Part shown: piece by piece, positions 55,568-64,000 of the stretch
Layout of the letters: every line of letters begins with the position of its first letter
Numbering within the stretch: position 1 is the stretch's first letter
Assembly (NCBI GenBank): GCA_044224515.1
Contig: JBGAKH010000003.1
Span: 62,001-126,000 of the forward strand
DNA length: 64,000 bases
Direction: 5' to 3'
Source of the DNA: JBBATK01 sp044224515
Lineage (GTDB): Bacteria > Bacteroidota > Ignavibacteria > Kapaibacteriales > NICIL-2
The notes under the pieces: generated by a model
The model's database searches: none
What the model was told of the DNA's origin: nothing
The model's input: only the letters and a program-made list of their open reading frames with translations
Translations under genes and position numbers: made by a program

Positions 55568-56620
55568 ATGAACGCAGGTACACACTTTCAGATTCGTCGG
55601 TCGACCCAAACCTTGTTAGGCGGCATGTTCGCCGTCCTGCTTTGTCTTGGACTGGCACAGAATCTCTACGCTCAGGATTCAGAAAAGGGAGCAGCTTCGG
55701 GCAAGAAGAAGATTCTTGAACTTCAACCCGGAGTGAATTCAACTCCGTCCATGAACTCCTTGAAGTGGGTCTTTCCCGCGGGGAATGTCTTTGGATACAT
55801 CTACCACGACAGCACACGAGTGCTGCGTACCTACAGCGACAGCTCCACACTGGAGTATACCCGCGACCTAAAGTACTACATGCAAATCCGTGCTCTCAAG
55901 GATCCCGTTGATGGCGTTCTGGAACTCAACGTAGTTATCGATTCCATTGACTATCGTTTCCGTAGCGGCGATCAAGAAATTGCCTACAGTGAGCAGAAGA
56001 AAATCGAGTTAAAGTTTCCCGACCTGGTGGCTGCCACTGTTCCGGTTAATCGTGAGTACTTCATAAAGTTTTCTCCGTATTACGAGGCCGTGGGTGTCAC
56101 CGGAGAGATGCTGGATTGGCTTGTAAATTATATCAATGAACATGGTGAAGGGCACATCGACGCCATGCAGAAGTTCGTGTGGATGAATGGTATTTCCACG
56201 TCGGCATTGGCGCAGTATTGTGACATGCAGAAGGGCGCACTTCCGAACGGAAAAGTGTCGAAGGACAGCACTTGGATTAAACCCTACTTTATCAAGGTCG
56301 ACGGATTGGATTGTCGCGACGACTCCGCCGCAAGTAAAATCACCGGTTATAGCTCTGCAACCTATACCGTCGAAACAGAATCAAAACACCTCGAGGTTAT
56401 GCCCTGTCAACAACGTCTGTACCGAATAGATGCCATGGTGACAGTCAAAGGCGGTAGCGGCACAGGGAAGCAAGTGCTGCAAATGAACCGTCGCGGAATT
56501 ATCACGGATTCTCGTAGCAGCTTTGAAACCACCGTTCAAGCCCAAGTGCGCAAAGAGGTTTTCAGTCAAAAAGTGAGTTCGAATTACCACTGGACATTCC
56601 TAGGCGTTCGTGAGTATTGA
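55568..56620 (+). CDS. Exported protein of unknown function (DUF6263-like)
   Basis: The ATG at 55568 gives 350 residues with a signal peptide (LLGGMFAVLLCLGLAQNLYA near residues 17-36). The mature protein is beta-rich with a WVFPAGNVFGYIYHD start and a late QMNRRGIITDSRSSFETTV segment. Similar two-part beta proteins are known in Bacteroidota as DUF6263-type; the match is by impression only. The next gene encodes a lipoprotein of the same general build, suggesting a duplicated pair. Confidence 0.75.
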   Translation: MNAGTHFQIRRSTQTLLGGMFAVLLCLGLAQNLYAQDSEKGAASGKKKILELQPGVNSTPSMNSLKWVFPAGNVFGYIYHDSTRVLRTYSDSSTLEYTRDLKYYMQIRALKDPVDGVLELNVVIDSIDYRFRSGDQEIAYSEQKKIELKFPDLVAATVPVNREYFIKFSPYYEAVGVTGEMLDWLVNYINEHGEGHIDAMQKFVWMNGISTSALAQYCDMQKGALPNGKVSKDSTWIKPYFIKVDGLDCRDDSAASKITGYSSATYTVETESKHLEVMPCQQRLYRIDAMVTVKGGSGTGKQVLQMNRRGIITDSRSSFETTVQAQVRKEVFSQKVSSNYHWTFLGVREY

Positions 56621-56682
56621 TCAACTCGGCTGAGAGCACATAAACTGGTTCTCGGCAGTTATCGCCAATGTGACTTTTTACG

Positions 56683-56706
56683 ATGCGGGGCGCAAGCGCC
56701 CCGCAT
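56683..56706. other. Extragenic palindrome
   Basis: ATGCGGGGCGC / GCGCCCCGCAT, an 11-base perfect stem with a two-base loop, downstream of a stop codon and not followed by a T-run. Confidence 0.7.
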
Positions 56707-56778
56707 GAAGAAAAAAGCACTCGAGGATCCTTTCTTCGGTCTTCGATAGTCTACATAGCGTCTTTCTTCGGATATTTG

Positions 56779-56812
56779 AAAACGGTTGGCTTGATGGCCT
56801 GCCGTTTTTTGT
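56779..56812 (+). terminator. Terminator before the lipoprotein gene
   Basis: AAAACGG / CCGTTTT stem with a 16-base loop, followed by TT, G and further T residues. It ends the transcript of the gene at 55568. Confidence 0.7.
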
Positions 56813-56843
56813 GTTTTTTACTAGCAACTCCAGCTTCTTGTGT

Positions 56844-57848
56844 ATGACAAAGTATCTACTTGCCTGTCTTGGAACTCTCTTTCTTTTCAATGCCTGTCAG
56901 CAGCAAAACAATAAAACTCCGGAACAAAGTGCTGTAGCCGACACAGCAGCAATGAAGCCGCTTCCGCCGCAAGAGCAAAAACTTACAACCATCGGATTTG
57001 CCTTAAAAGAAGGCCAGACCTTCCACTATAAGTTGGAGCAAATTGAGTCGCTCGTGCAAGACGATTCCATCTCCGTGAATTCAAATACCGTTGCGTTTTA
57101 TACCAAGTCCGTGAAGTCGGTAAAAGAAGGTATCACGACGATGGTGTTGAAATATGACTCGGTACGTTCATTGCAAGAGCAAAAGGGAATGGGCCAGTCT
57201 AAAAAAATCGCATATAATTCGAATGATTCGAACGATCGCAAGAACAAAGACTACTTGATCATGACCTCTTTGCTGGGTGAAGAAGTGAGCGTGAGTGTTG
57301 ATGCTAAGGGTCGCGTGCAAGAAGTTGGCGGACTCAGCACGATCATTTCTCGCATCTCTTCACAAGCGCCGAATCCGTTGACGGATGAGCAGAAGTCACA
57401 ACTGTCCGAGCAACTCCGTCAAGTGTACTATGCCCAGGTTATACAACAGGAAGAACAATCGATGCCGGATGGAACTCTTGACTCAACCATGAGCTGGAAG
57501 AAGTCAGGACAACAAATGATGCCTCCCGCATTCGTCACCAGTATGAACATGAACTATAAAATCGAGAAGGTTTCGTTGCTCAACAATCGCAAGGTTGCCA
57601 CCATTAGCGGAAAGCTCAATGGCAGTATCGATCTGGCTGACAAGAAATATCCGGTGACCTTGAAGCAAGGCCTTATCAGTGGCAGCGGCAGCTCGATTGT
57701 AGATGTCGACCAAGGCTATACAATCCAAAAGCACACGAATATCAAGCAGGAGCTCAGTGCAATGACCATGAACCCGCAGACGAAGAAGAATGAGAGCTTC
57801 CGCCAGGTAAAGAGCTCCATTCTCAATGTTGTTCTGTTGAAGCAATAG
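56844..57848 (+). CDS. Lipoprotein of unknown function (DUF6263-like)
   Basis: The ATG at 56844 gives 334 residues with a lipoprotein signal (MTKYLLACLGTLFLFNACQQ; lipobox FNAC). After a short linker the protein is beta-rich: TIGFALKEGQTFHYKLEQIE, MVLKYDSVRSLQEQK, GEEVSVSVDAKGRVQEVGGL and SSIVDVDQGYTI. Same general build as the preceding protein. Probably anchored to the inner face of the outer membrane. Function unknown. Confidence 0.8.
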   Translation: MTKYLLACLGTLFLFNACQQQNNKTPEQSAVADTAAMKPLPPQEQKLTTIGFALKEGQTFHYKLEQIESLVQDDSISVNSNTVAFYTKSVKSVKEGITTMVLKYDSVRSLQEQKGMGQSKKIAYNSNDSNDRKNKDYLIMTSLLGEEVSVSVDAKGRVQEVGGLSTIISRISSQAPNPLTDEQKSQLSEQLRQVYYAQVIQQEEQSMPDGTLDSTMSWKKSGQQMMPPAFVTSMNMNYKIEKVSLLNNRKVATISGKLNGSIDLADKKYPVTLKQGLISGSGSSIVDVDQGYTIQKHTNIKQELSAMTMNPQTKKNESFRQVKSSILNVVLLKQ

Positions 57849-58025
57849 TATTGCACTTCCTTGGCACTCGTCATCAGAGTGCTATGCTTCATGGTGTTTT
57901 GAACGAGCGTTCAGGGTTGTCGTTATGACGTTGAGGCTGCTAGGCCTTCATATTTCAGACATTTAGCTCCACCTTTGCTCAGATTCTTGACAAAAACAGC
58001 ACTGTCAAGGTGGCGCTCCGCGTTG

Positions 58026-58033
58026 TATCTTTG
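58026..58033 (+). promoter_or_regulatory. Promoter -7 motif
   Basis: TATCTTTG matches TAnnTTTG, 70 bases before the ATG of the GAF/GGDEF protein gene. No TTG at the usual distance. Confidence 0.35.
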
Positions 58034-58102
58034 TACACACTTCCGCTCACACTAGCAGCAATTGTGAGTTTGTACTGGCTCTGACCGCAACACAGATCTG
58101 TC

Positions 58103-60829
58103 ATGATCTCAAAATTTGATTTAAAGAAATACCTCGTGCCGGGTGACACGATCTATATCGTCGTGATCGTACTTGGTCTATTCATTCTTGTCTTTCTGAA
58201 CGACTTGCCTGTTCGCCTTATCGGGGCCTGCATCGCCCTGCTTTCCGGTGTCATGCTTGTGATGAATTTGAGCGCCCGCTTGAAAGACCGTGTTGAAGCG
58301 CGACGTCCTGCTCCCAGTCAATCCGTTGAATTGTCTGTCAAAGTCAAAAAGGATGACAGTGGAACTCGCTATGTCTTCGATGACTTCGAGACCAACTTTG
58401 GCGGCGACGATGGTCTTCTACCTGAAGATGAAACGAATCGTGAAACACGAGAGCGACCGGATCTCAAGCGCTTGCGTTTTGATGATACCGAGGTTGCTGA
58501 ACCCGTTGTGGCAACGCGTCGTGAACCTGCATTCAAGAACGAGAACGGCGCACAAACAGGTTCGCTGTTAGACGACGATGTGCAGGCTGATTTCTCAGAT
58601 GAGATTTCTGGAATGCGCATTAAGCGACGCAGCACAGACAGTGATTCCAAAGAATCTCAACAACAGCCTACATCGCAAAAAACTTCGGCTGACCTTTCTT
58701 CGACTAAGACTCGTCCGGGTCGGAGCGCTTCTGCAAACGAACGTGCGTCAAGCGAGACCTCAGGGGATCGGGCGAGCACGACAACGCGAGATGAAATCGT
58801 TGCGCGTAACGAGGTGTCCACCGACAAGCAGACGGCTACAACACAACCGGCAGCTTCGACAAAGTCGGCTGCGGTTGAAGCACGTAGCACAGCTGCGTCA
58901 CAAGACCAAGCTTCAGCCGAAGCAAAGAAAAAGAAAGTCGAAAAGATTCGAGCGATACCCGAAACCGAACAAGCAGATGTGTTGAGTCCGGAAGAAGTTC
59001 AAGCTTTGAACAAAGCGGTGGAGACTGAATCAGCATCCACTGAAACGAAGAGAGACACAGGCAGTAAAGAAAGTAAGATGTCGAGTGCCGCACTACATTC
59101 CGGTGCCGCGGAGAAGTTGAGTGCAACAGGTGTGAGCGACGTAGCTGAAAGTGAAGAAGTGCCCGGACCACTGTTCGCGGAAGCGGTTCCCTTGCCAAGT
59201 ATGGGTCGAGCCGAACAGGAAGATGTCGGTTCGCCTGCAACTGATGCGGCTCGTGGTGCAGAACATACACCCTATGTGGAAGCCGATATACGACAGAGCG
59301 CTCGTCAGCGTCAATTGCAGCTGGCAATGGCCAATCTGATCGACGACGCGGAGCATCCTAGCGAAGAAGAGCCTCGCAAGGAGTTTGATTACTTGCTATC
59401 TCGCGTTCTTATGGTCATCCGTTCGATGATGAATGCACGCACGGCTGCTTTCTTCTGGGTTAACCTGGAGCAAGAGGAACTCGTGATGGAAACGCGTATC
59501 ACCGATGCTGCCGACCTGTTTCGTTCGCAGAGAAAGTACCCGCTTGGACGTGATATTGTATCGCAAATAGCTCGGAGTGGACGTCCGGAGATTTTGACCG
59601 AGATCAAACCCTCGGCACAGTCGGACTTGATTCCTTACTATGCTCAGCCTGCGGGCACAACATCTTTTGTTGGCGTTCCGGTGTTTCTCAACCACACGGT
59701 GATTGGAGTGTTGTGCGCAGACTCAACACAGGACGATGCCTATGATGAGATTACTATTGGATCCTTGGGACATTTCACCAAGTTGATTAGCGGACTTACG
59801 CAGAGCTATACAGGCAAGTATGATTTGTTGCAATCGTCGCGCACTCTACAAGCCTTGACGCACTTCCGCTCCCTTGTCAACAAACCCGGTGCAAGTATGC
59901 AGCATATTGCATCTGCACTTGTTGAGTCGTCGGCAACCATTGTAGAGAGTCAGACTATCGGCGTCGTTCTTTTCGACCGCGAAAAAGAGAATTGGACCAT
60001 CCACAATGTTTCGTCGACGGTTGCACAGACGGAGACGTTAAATGGAGAGGTGATCGATGCGGAAAGTGCCTTGGTGGGCCGCACCATTTTCCGCGGAACT
60101 ACCACATTGGTAAGTCCCGTGCAGTCCGGAGTATGTCGCTACCACCGACGTGAAGCGTCAATCTCGAACGGATTCTTCGTGGCTGTTCCTTTGAAGTCCA
60201 CGACAAACTGCTATGGGGCATTGTTCGTCGAAGGTCATGCCTCGCAACTGACTGAACGCGATATAGCCATCCTTGAAACTATCGGAGAGCAGACCGGCAT
60301 CATTCTGGAGCAAATACACTTCCAGCGTATGCTCAAGAAGTCGGCACTGCTGGATGAAGGCACAGGTTTGCTAAACAGCACGGCATTCATTCATCGCTTG
60401 GATGAAGAGGTTGTTCGCGCTCGCGACAACAAAGTTCCGCTTGTGGTGGTGCTCGTTGCTATCGACCGTTACAGTGCGATAGAGCATCAACTGGGACAAG
60501 CGGATAAAGAAGAAATCTTTCTTCATGTCTTGAGTTTGGTGCGTCGTGTTGTTCGCAGCTACGACGTACTTGGTCGTGTCGATGACAACATCATTGCCAT
60601 CGCGATGTCCGGAACCAAAGACAACGAAGCGCAGCTCTGGGCAGAGCGTTTGCGCAAAGAAATTGCGATTAGTGTTAAAGAAATAAACAGAAAACGATAC
60701 ACGGTGACCGTGAGCATTGGATTAGCCAAAGCTGTCACCGACGATAACGCAGAGTCGCTCCTCACCAACGCCGGCCGTGCAATGGAACTGGCCGCCGCAA
60801 AGACGAACAATGTAATGGTCTTTGCTTAA
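58103..60829 (+). CDS. Membrane GAF receptor with degenerate GGDEF domain
   Basis: The 908-residue protein has two N-terminal membrane helices (IYIVVIVLGLFILVFLND and LIGACIALLSGVMLVMNL), a long Ser/Thr/Ala/Glu-rich disordered region (about 75-420), two GAF domains (about 430-570 and 590-740) and a C-terminal GGDEF-like domain (about 745-905). In the last, the GGDEF signature is replaced: the loop reads LGRVDDNIIAIAM (about 822-834), so diguanylate cyclase activity is unlikely. The I-site is not evident. It probably acts as a binding or signalling scaffold rather than a cyclic-di-GMP synthase. Co-directional with rnr. Confidence 0.88.
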   Translation: MISKFDLKKYLVPGDTIYIVVIVLGLFILVFLNDLPVRLIGACIALLSGVMLVMNLSARLKDRVEARRPAPSQSVELSVKVKKDDSGTRYVFDDFETNFGGDDGLLPEDETNRETRERPDLKRLRFDDTEVAEPVVATRREPAFKNENGAQTGSLLDDDVQADFSDEISGMRIKRRSTDSDSKESQQQPTSQKTSADLSSTKTRPGRSASANERASSETSGDRASTTTRDEIVARNEVSTDKQTATTQPAASTKSAAVEARSTAASQDQASAEAKKKKVEKIRAIPETEQADVLSPEEVQALNKAVETESASTETKRDTGSKESKMSSAALHSGAAEKLSATGVSDVAESEEVPGPLFAEAVPLPSMGRAEQEDVGSPATDAARGAEHTPYVEADIRQSARQRQLQLAMANLIDDAEHPSEEEPRKEFDYLLSRVLMVIRSMMNARTAAFFWVNLEQEELVMETRITDAADLFRSQRKYPLGRDIVSQIARSGRPEILTEIKPSAQSDLIPYYAQPAGTTSFVGVPVFLNHTVIGVLCADSTQDDAYDEITIGSLGHFTKLISGLTQSYTGKYDLLQSSRTLQALTHFRSLVNKPGASMQHIASALVESSATIVESQTIGVVLFDREKENWTIHNVSSTVAQTETLNGEVIDAESALVGRTIFRGTTTLVSPVQSGVCRYHRREASISNGFFVAVPLKSTTNCYGALFVEGHASQLTERDIAILETIGEQTGIILEQIHFQRMLKKSALLDEGTGLLNSTAFIHRLDEEVVRARDNKVPLVVVLVAIDRYSAIEHQLGQADKEEIFLHVLSLVRRVVRSYDVLGRVDDNIIAIAMSGTKDNEAQLWAERLRKEIAISVKEINRKRYTVTVSIGLAKAVTDDNAESLLTNAGRAMELAAAKTNNVMVFA

Positions 60830-60864
60830 GATTCGTTGGTGCGGACCGCTCGCACCACATTCCT

Positions 60865-63057
60865 ATGAAAAAATCAACTTCGCGGAAGAAGAAATCCGCG
60901 TCTACGCATGCACAGCATGCAACTGCCGACACGCCTTTAATGCAACGTGTCATGGAGCTTATTGCTCGTTCAACAATGCCGCTGAAAATCAATGAGATTG
61001 GAAAGAGTGTCGGAATTGCGGCAGATAGTCCTCAGCATGAGGAACTTCGCGCCACTCTTGAGGAGTTAATCAATACGAACCAGATTCGTAAAACCACACG
61101 ACGCCGTTATGCGGTTGCTTCACGCGACGAAAAGAGCTCCTTTACGGGCATACTCAATCTCGATTACGAAACAAGTGGTTTCGTCGAAACGAGTGACCCT
61201 GAGTTTGGTCGCATTCACATTAAACGACATGACATGCTGACGGCGCTTCACGGCGACCGTGTTGAAGTAAAACTCCTTGCGCTACGTCCAAACAAAAAAC
61301 CACGCGGTGAAGTCGTTCGTATAATCGATCGCAATATGTCGCCAATAGCGGGCACTCTCAATCGCGACGGCGACTTCTTCTTCTTTGTACCCGACGAAGA
61401 GAACTACTATCTGGATTTTCTCGTGCCGGCCCGAAAGACCAAAGGGGCGAAGGCGGGAGATAAAGTCGTTGCCGTCTTCGCGCGCTGGGACAACCCCCAT
61501 ACAAGTCCGGAAGCAGAGATTGTGGAAGTCCTCGGAAAGGCCGGCGTGGTGCGCGTCGAGTTTGATGCCGTAATGAAAGAGTTTCGTCTTCCGCAGCGCT
61601 TTCCCAAGGTCATCGAAGACGAAGCGGCCATCGCTGCACGCGAGCCACGAACCTGGGCTGAGCGCCTTGATCTTCGCGATGAACTGGTAATCACCATCGA
61701 CCCTGTTGATGCCAAGGATTTCGACGATGCGCTTTCTCTTCGCACTCTCGACAACGGTAACGTGGAACTTGGTGTGCACATCGCTGACGTGAGCGCCTAT
61801 GTAGAACAATATTCTAAGCTCGATCAGGAAGCGCTGGATCGCGCCAATAGCTTTTACTTAGTCGACCGTGTGGTTCCCATGTTGCCGGAAGTGCTGAGCA
61901 ACAACGTATGTTCACTCGTACCGAACCAAGACCGCTTGGCATACTCGGTCTTCATGGAGTTTTCTGCCCGCGGAGTCCTCAAAGCGCATCGTTTGAGTGA
62001 AACGCTTATTCGCTCAAAGCGACGGTATACGTATGATGAAGTACAGAGTATTCTTGACGGCGCAGACGACGAGTATCGGGATCATGTGCTGTCGCTGCAT
62101 GCACTCGCCAACACCCTACGTAAACGTCGATTCCAAACCGGAGGTATCGACTTTGTAACCAGTGAAGTGCGCTTCCAGTTAGATGAGCAGAAGAACCCCG
62201 TGGCTGCAGTCCTCAAGGGTCGTAGCGAAGCAACCGGCTTGGTTGAAGAGTGTATGCTTGCTGCCAATCGCACGGTAACCGAGCATGTCGCCAAGCTCTC
62301 GAAGCAATTCAAGCTACGTCAAACCATGCCCTTTTTGTATAGAATACACGACGACCCTGATGTCGAAAAACTAAATGCAGCGTTCACGTTCGTGCGTTCT
62401 TTGGGCGTGAATGTACCGCAGAAGAATGTGAGCTCACGTGATATCAACGTCTTGCTTGAGAGTCTTGCGGATCGTCCGGAGTCAACAGTCATCAATCAGG
62501 TGCTATTGCGCTCCATGGCGAAGGCACGGTACTCTTCCTTCAATGTTGGTCACTATGGTTTGGGTTTCGAGAATTACACGCACTTTACGTCTCCCATCCG
62601 ACGCTATCCGGACGTCGTTGTGCACCGCCTACTCAAAGAGTACTCCCTTGCTAAACCGAGCGAACAACGATTGCGTGAGCTCTCCGACCGGCTTGAAGAA
62701 ATAGCGGATCACTGTTCGCAGCAAGAACGTGTGGCAGTGGATGCTGAACGCGCTTCATCCAAGCTGGCACAAGTTCTCATGGCCAGACAACGCTTGGGTG
62801 AGCACTATAGTGGAACCATTACAGGCGTTACAAGCTACGGTGTGTTCGTAATGCTCGATGAGATCTTCGCAGAAGGCTTGGTGCATATTCGTGACATGGT
62901 AGGGGACTACTACTACTATGATGAGAAGAATTTTCGTTTGGTTGGACGTCGTACCAAAGAAGTCTTTGGTTTCGGAAAGCGCATAAAGGTGCAGATAGTG
63001 AAAGTACAGTTGGAGAAGCGCCTAATAGACCTGAAGATGCTGGAAAGTGACGAATAG
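60865..63057 (+). CDS. rnr: Ribonuclease R
   Basis: A processive 3'-5' exoribonuclease that degrades structured RNA. The 730-residue protein has a basic N-terminus, a winged-helix domain (TPLMQRVMELIARSTMPLKI), two cold-shock OB domains, the RNB catalytic domain with ITIDPVDAKDFDDALSL (metal-binding aspartates) and the S1 domain at the end (GTITGVTSYGVFVMLDEIFA). Length and order are normal. It lies 35 bases after the GAF/GGDEF gene and may share its transcript. Confidence 0.97.
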   Translation: MKKSTSRKKKSASTHAQHATADTPLMQRVMELIARSTMPLKINEIGKSVGIAADSPQHEELRATLEELINTNQIRKTTRRRYAVASRDEKSSFTGILNLDYETSGFVETSDPEFGRIHIKRHDMLTALHGDRVEVKLLALRPNKKPRGEVVRIIDRNMSPIAGTLNRDGDFFFFVPDEENYYLDFLVPARKTKGAKAGDKVVAVFARWDNPHTSPEAEIVEVLGKAGVVRVEFDAVMKEFRLPQRFPKVIEDEAAIAAREPRTWAERLDLRDELVITIDPVDAKDFDDALSLRTLDNGNVELGVHIADVSAYVEQYSKLDQEALDRANSFYLVDRVVPMLPEVLSNNVCSLVPNQDRLAYSVFMEFSARGVLKAHRLSETLIRSKRRYTYDEVQSILDGADDEYRDHVLSLHALANTLRKRRFQTGGIDFVTSEVRFQLDEQKNPVAAVLKGRSEATGLVEECMLAANRTVTEHVAKLSKQFKLRQTMPFLYRIHDDPDVEKLNAAFTFVRSLGVNVPQKNVSSRDINVLLESLADRPESTVINQVLLRSMAKARYSSFNVGHYGLGFENYTHFTSPIRRYPDVVVHRLLKEYSLAKPSEQRLRELSDRLEEIADHCSQQERVAVDAERASSKLAQVLMARQRLGEHYSGTITGVTSYGVFVMLDEIFAEGLVHIRDMVGDYYYYDEKNFRLVGRRTKEVFGFGKRIKVQIVKVQLEKRLIDLKMLESDE

Positions 63058-63543
63058 ACTCATGCTTATGCGGCGCCTCCGGCGCCGCATAAGAAAAGAA
63101 ACATACTAGTCGTTGGAAGACTGAATGCTCAAAATGCTAGCCGCGCACTTGGCCGGTCTGAAACTGCGTCCGTGTTTGTGCCTCTAACTCGACGCTATGC
63201 AGATACAGTGCAGAAGCGGAAATCGTGTCTCTGAAAGTACACTGCATTGCATTATTCGCGTGATTTGTCGGATTCGGTTATTCAACGGTACTCAACTCGA
63301 AGCTCGTTCAGGTCGATACTTCTATGAGATTACACTCAGACCCAATTTACATGCACGACAGAAAATCGAATTCGCTATATTGTCTACCCATGAATACCGC
63401 AACACCCCATACCCTCTTTTGTTGCTGTTGTTGTTGCTAGATGCAACTCGGCAGGACCTCCTATACTCCTGCTTAACGTCGGAATATCGAGCCCCTATTG
63501 GTTCTCCCCAAACAGAACATCACACAACAGAAGAGATTGACTC
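63058..63543. other. Intergenic region upstream of cysS
   Basis: The gap of 486 bases starts with a perfect palindrome (63065-63093). The open frame at 63197-63547 lacks protein-like composition and is not accepted. I see no clear promoter, though one must serve cysS. Confidence 0.5.
63065..63093. other. Perfect extragenic palindrome after rnr
   Basis: CTTATGCGGCGCC / GGCGCCGCATAAG, a 13-base perfect stem with TCC loop. It lies 8 bases after the rnr stop and could protect or end the transcript; no T-run follows. Confidence 0.75.
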
Positions 63544-64000
63544 ATGATGACTATCAAACTTTACAATACCCTTACAAAGACTGTCGAAGAATTTCATCCG
63601 GTACATCCCGACCGCGTGTCCATCTACAGTTGCGGTCCAACGGTTTACAATCATGCGCACATCGGAAACATGCGTGCCTTTTTGTTTGCTGACCTGCTTC
63701 AACGTGTAATGCGTGTTGTCGGCGGACACACAGTGAACTGGGTAATGAACATTACCGACATCGACGACAAGACCATACGAGATTCTGCGCAGGGTTCTGA
63801 GCGTTGGCTGCCCGAGATGGGCGCTCAGACTGAGGACGCAAATCACAATCTTCGCGTCTTTACGAGATTTTACGAGAAGGTTTTCGTTGACGACATTGCT
63901 CAGCTCGGAATACGTGCCGATCACTTCAGCTCAATGCCTCGCGCAACGGAGTTCATTCCTCAGATGCAAGAACTGATTCGTCTACTGATCAACAAGGGCT
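63544..64000 (+). CDS. cysS: Cysteinyl-tRNA synthetase (N-terminal part, runs off the window)
   Basis: Charges tRNA-Cys. The visible 152 residues begin MMTIKLYNTLTKTVEEF and contain the first zinc cysteine and HIGH-type motif in YSCGPTVYNHAHIGNMRAF (the HIGH motif reads HIGN), then MNITDIDDKTI and FIPQMQELIRLL. All match the class Ia CysRS N-terminus. The second half, with the KMSKS loop, lies beyond the right edge. The second Met (63547) is an equally likely start. Confidence 0.96.
   Translation, partial: MMTIKLYNTLTKTVEEFHPVHPDRVSIYSCGPTVYNHAHIGNMRAFLFADLLQRVMRVVGGHTVNWVMNITDIDDKTIRDSAQGSERWLPEMGAQTEDANHNLRVFTRFYEKVFVDDIAQLGIRADHFSSMPRATEFIPQMQELIRLLINKG

Noticed and set aside
63197..63547. 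Plus-strand open frame before cysS
   Set aside because: Composition is not protein-like, it contains a run of leucines from a simple CTG/TTG repeat, and it overlaps the cysS start.

Overview
The window (roughly 50% GC, densely coding, both strands used in short runs) looks like a chromosome segment of a Bacteroidota/Chlorobiota-type (FCB group) bacterium, possibly from the Kapabacteria/Ignavibacteria side; the exact lineage is inference. Evidence: two proteins with type IX secretion C-terminal sorting domains (9388-11634, 39217-41985), an ECF sigma factor next to an anti-sigma/outer-membrane-barrel fusion, a Bacteroidota-style carotenoid cluster (crtI, crtB, SRPBCC, crtZ, fused crtYcd, glycosyltransferase), and several upstream regions carrying the Bacteroidota promoter pattern TTG-N17-19-TAnnTTTG. 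I see no tRNA, rRNA, CRISPR array, prophage or transposase.

Layout. 1-6057: end of an unidentified gene, an outer-membrane barrel, the ECF sigma/trans-envelope anti-sigma pair, a soluble TPR histidine kinase and a STAS protein. 6058-12476: glutathione peroxidase, a family 2 glycosyltransferase, S21 with a small Tudor/CarD-like protein, a large T9SS-exported protein, and two intergenic stretches with palindromes and tandem repeats. 12477-18179: OprP-like porin with a Pho-box-like repeat upstream, a cystathionine gamma-synthase-type PLP enzyme, an MqnA-like protein coupled to an esterase, and purF. 18507-28344: MCE protein, ssb, acyl-CoA dehydrogenase, GT-C membrane protein, ABC exporter, MOSC protein, flotillin-like SPFH protein. 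28429-35332: 1-Cys peroxiredoxin and the carotenoid operon, most of whose genes overlap or nearly touch. 35616-42054: periplasmic HMA protein, AlkD-type glycosylase, and an overlapping pair encoding an OmpA-like protein and a vWA/T9SS surface protein. 42335-49984: metG, a bPH membrane protein, a double VOC protein, a TetR regulator with a clear operator, a PAS-UbiA fusion, csaA and an EamA transporter. 50203-54805: groEL/groES under a CIRCE element, a four-helix membrane protein, sucD with a histone-like Lys/Ala tail, ndk. 54902-64000: Nudix protein, two related exported proteins, a GAF receptor with a degenerate GGDEF domain, rnr, and the start of cysS.

How the genes fit together. The carotenoid operon predicts phytoene made by CrtB, desaturated by CrtI, cyclised by CrtYcd, hydroxylated by CrtZ and probably glycosylated by the last gene, giving a zeaxanthin-like glycoside. 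Envelope functions dominate the rest: T9SS cargo, OmpA, porin, MCE, SPFH and the sigma/anti-sigma system. The most unusual items are the PAS-UbiA fusion (47282-48529), the one-protein trans-envelope anti-sigma factor (1750-3054), the Lys/Ala tail on SucD, an unknown exported protein inside the carotenoid operon (31749-32282), and a set of intergenic palindromes including a REPIN-like inverted pair (6190-6353).
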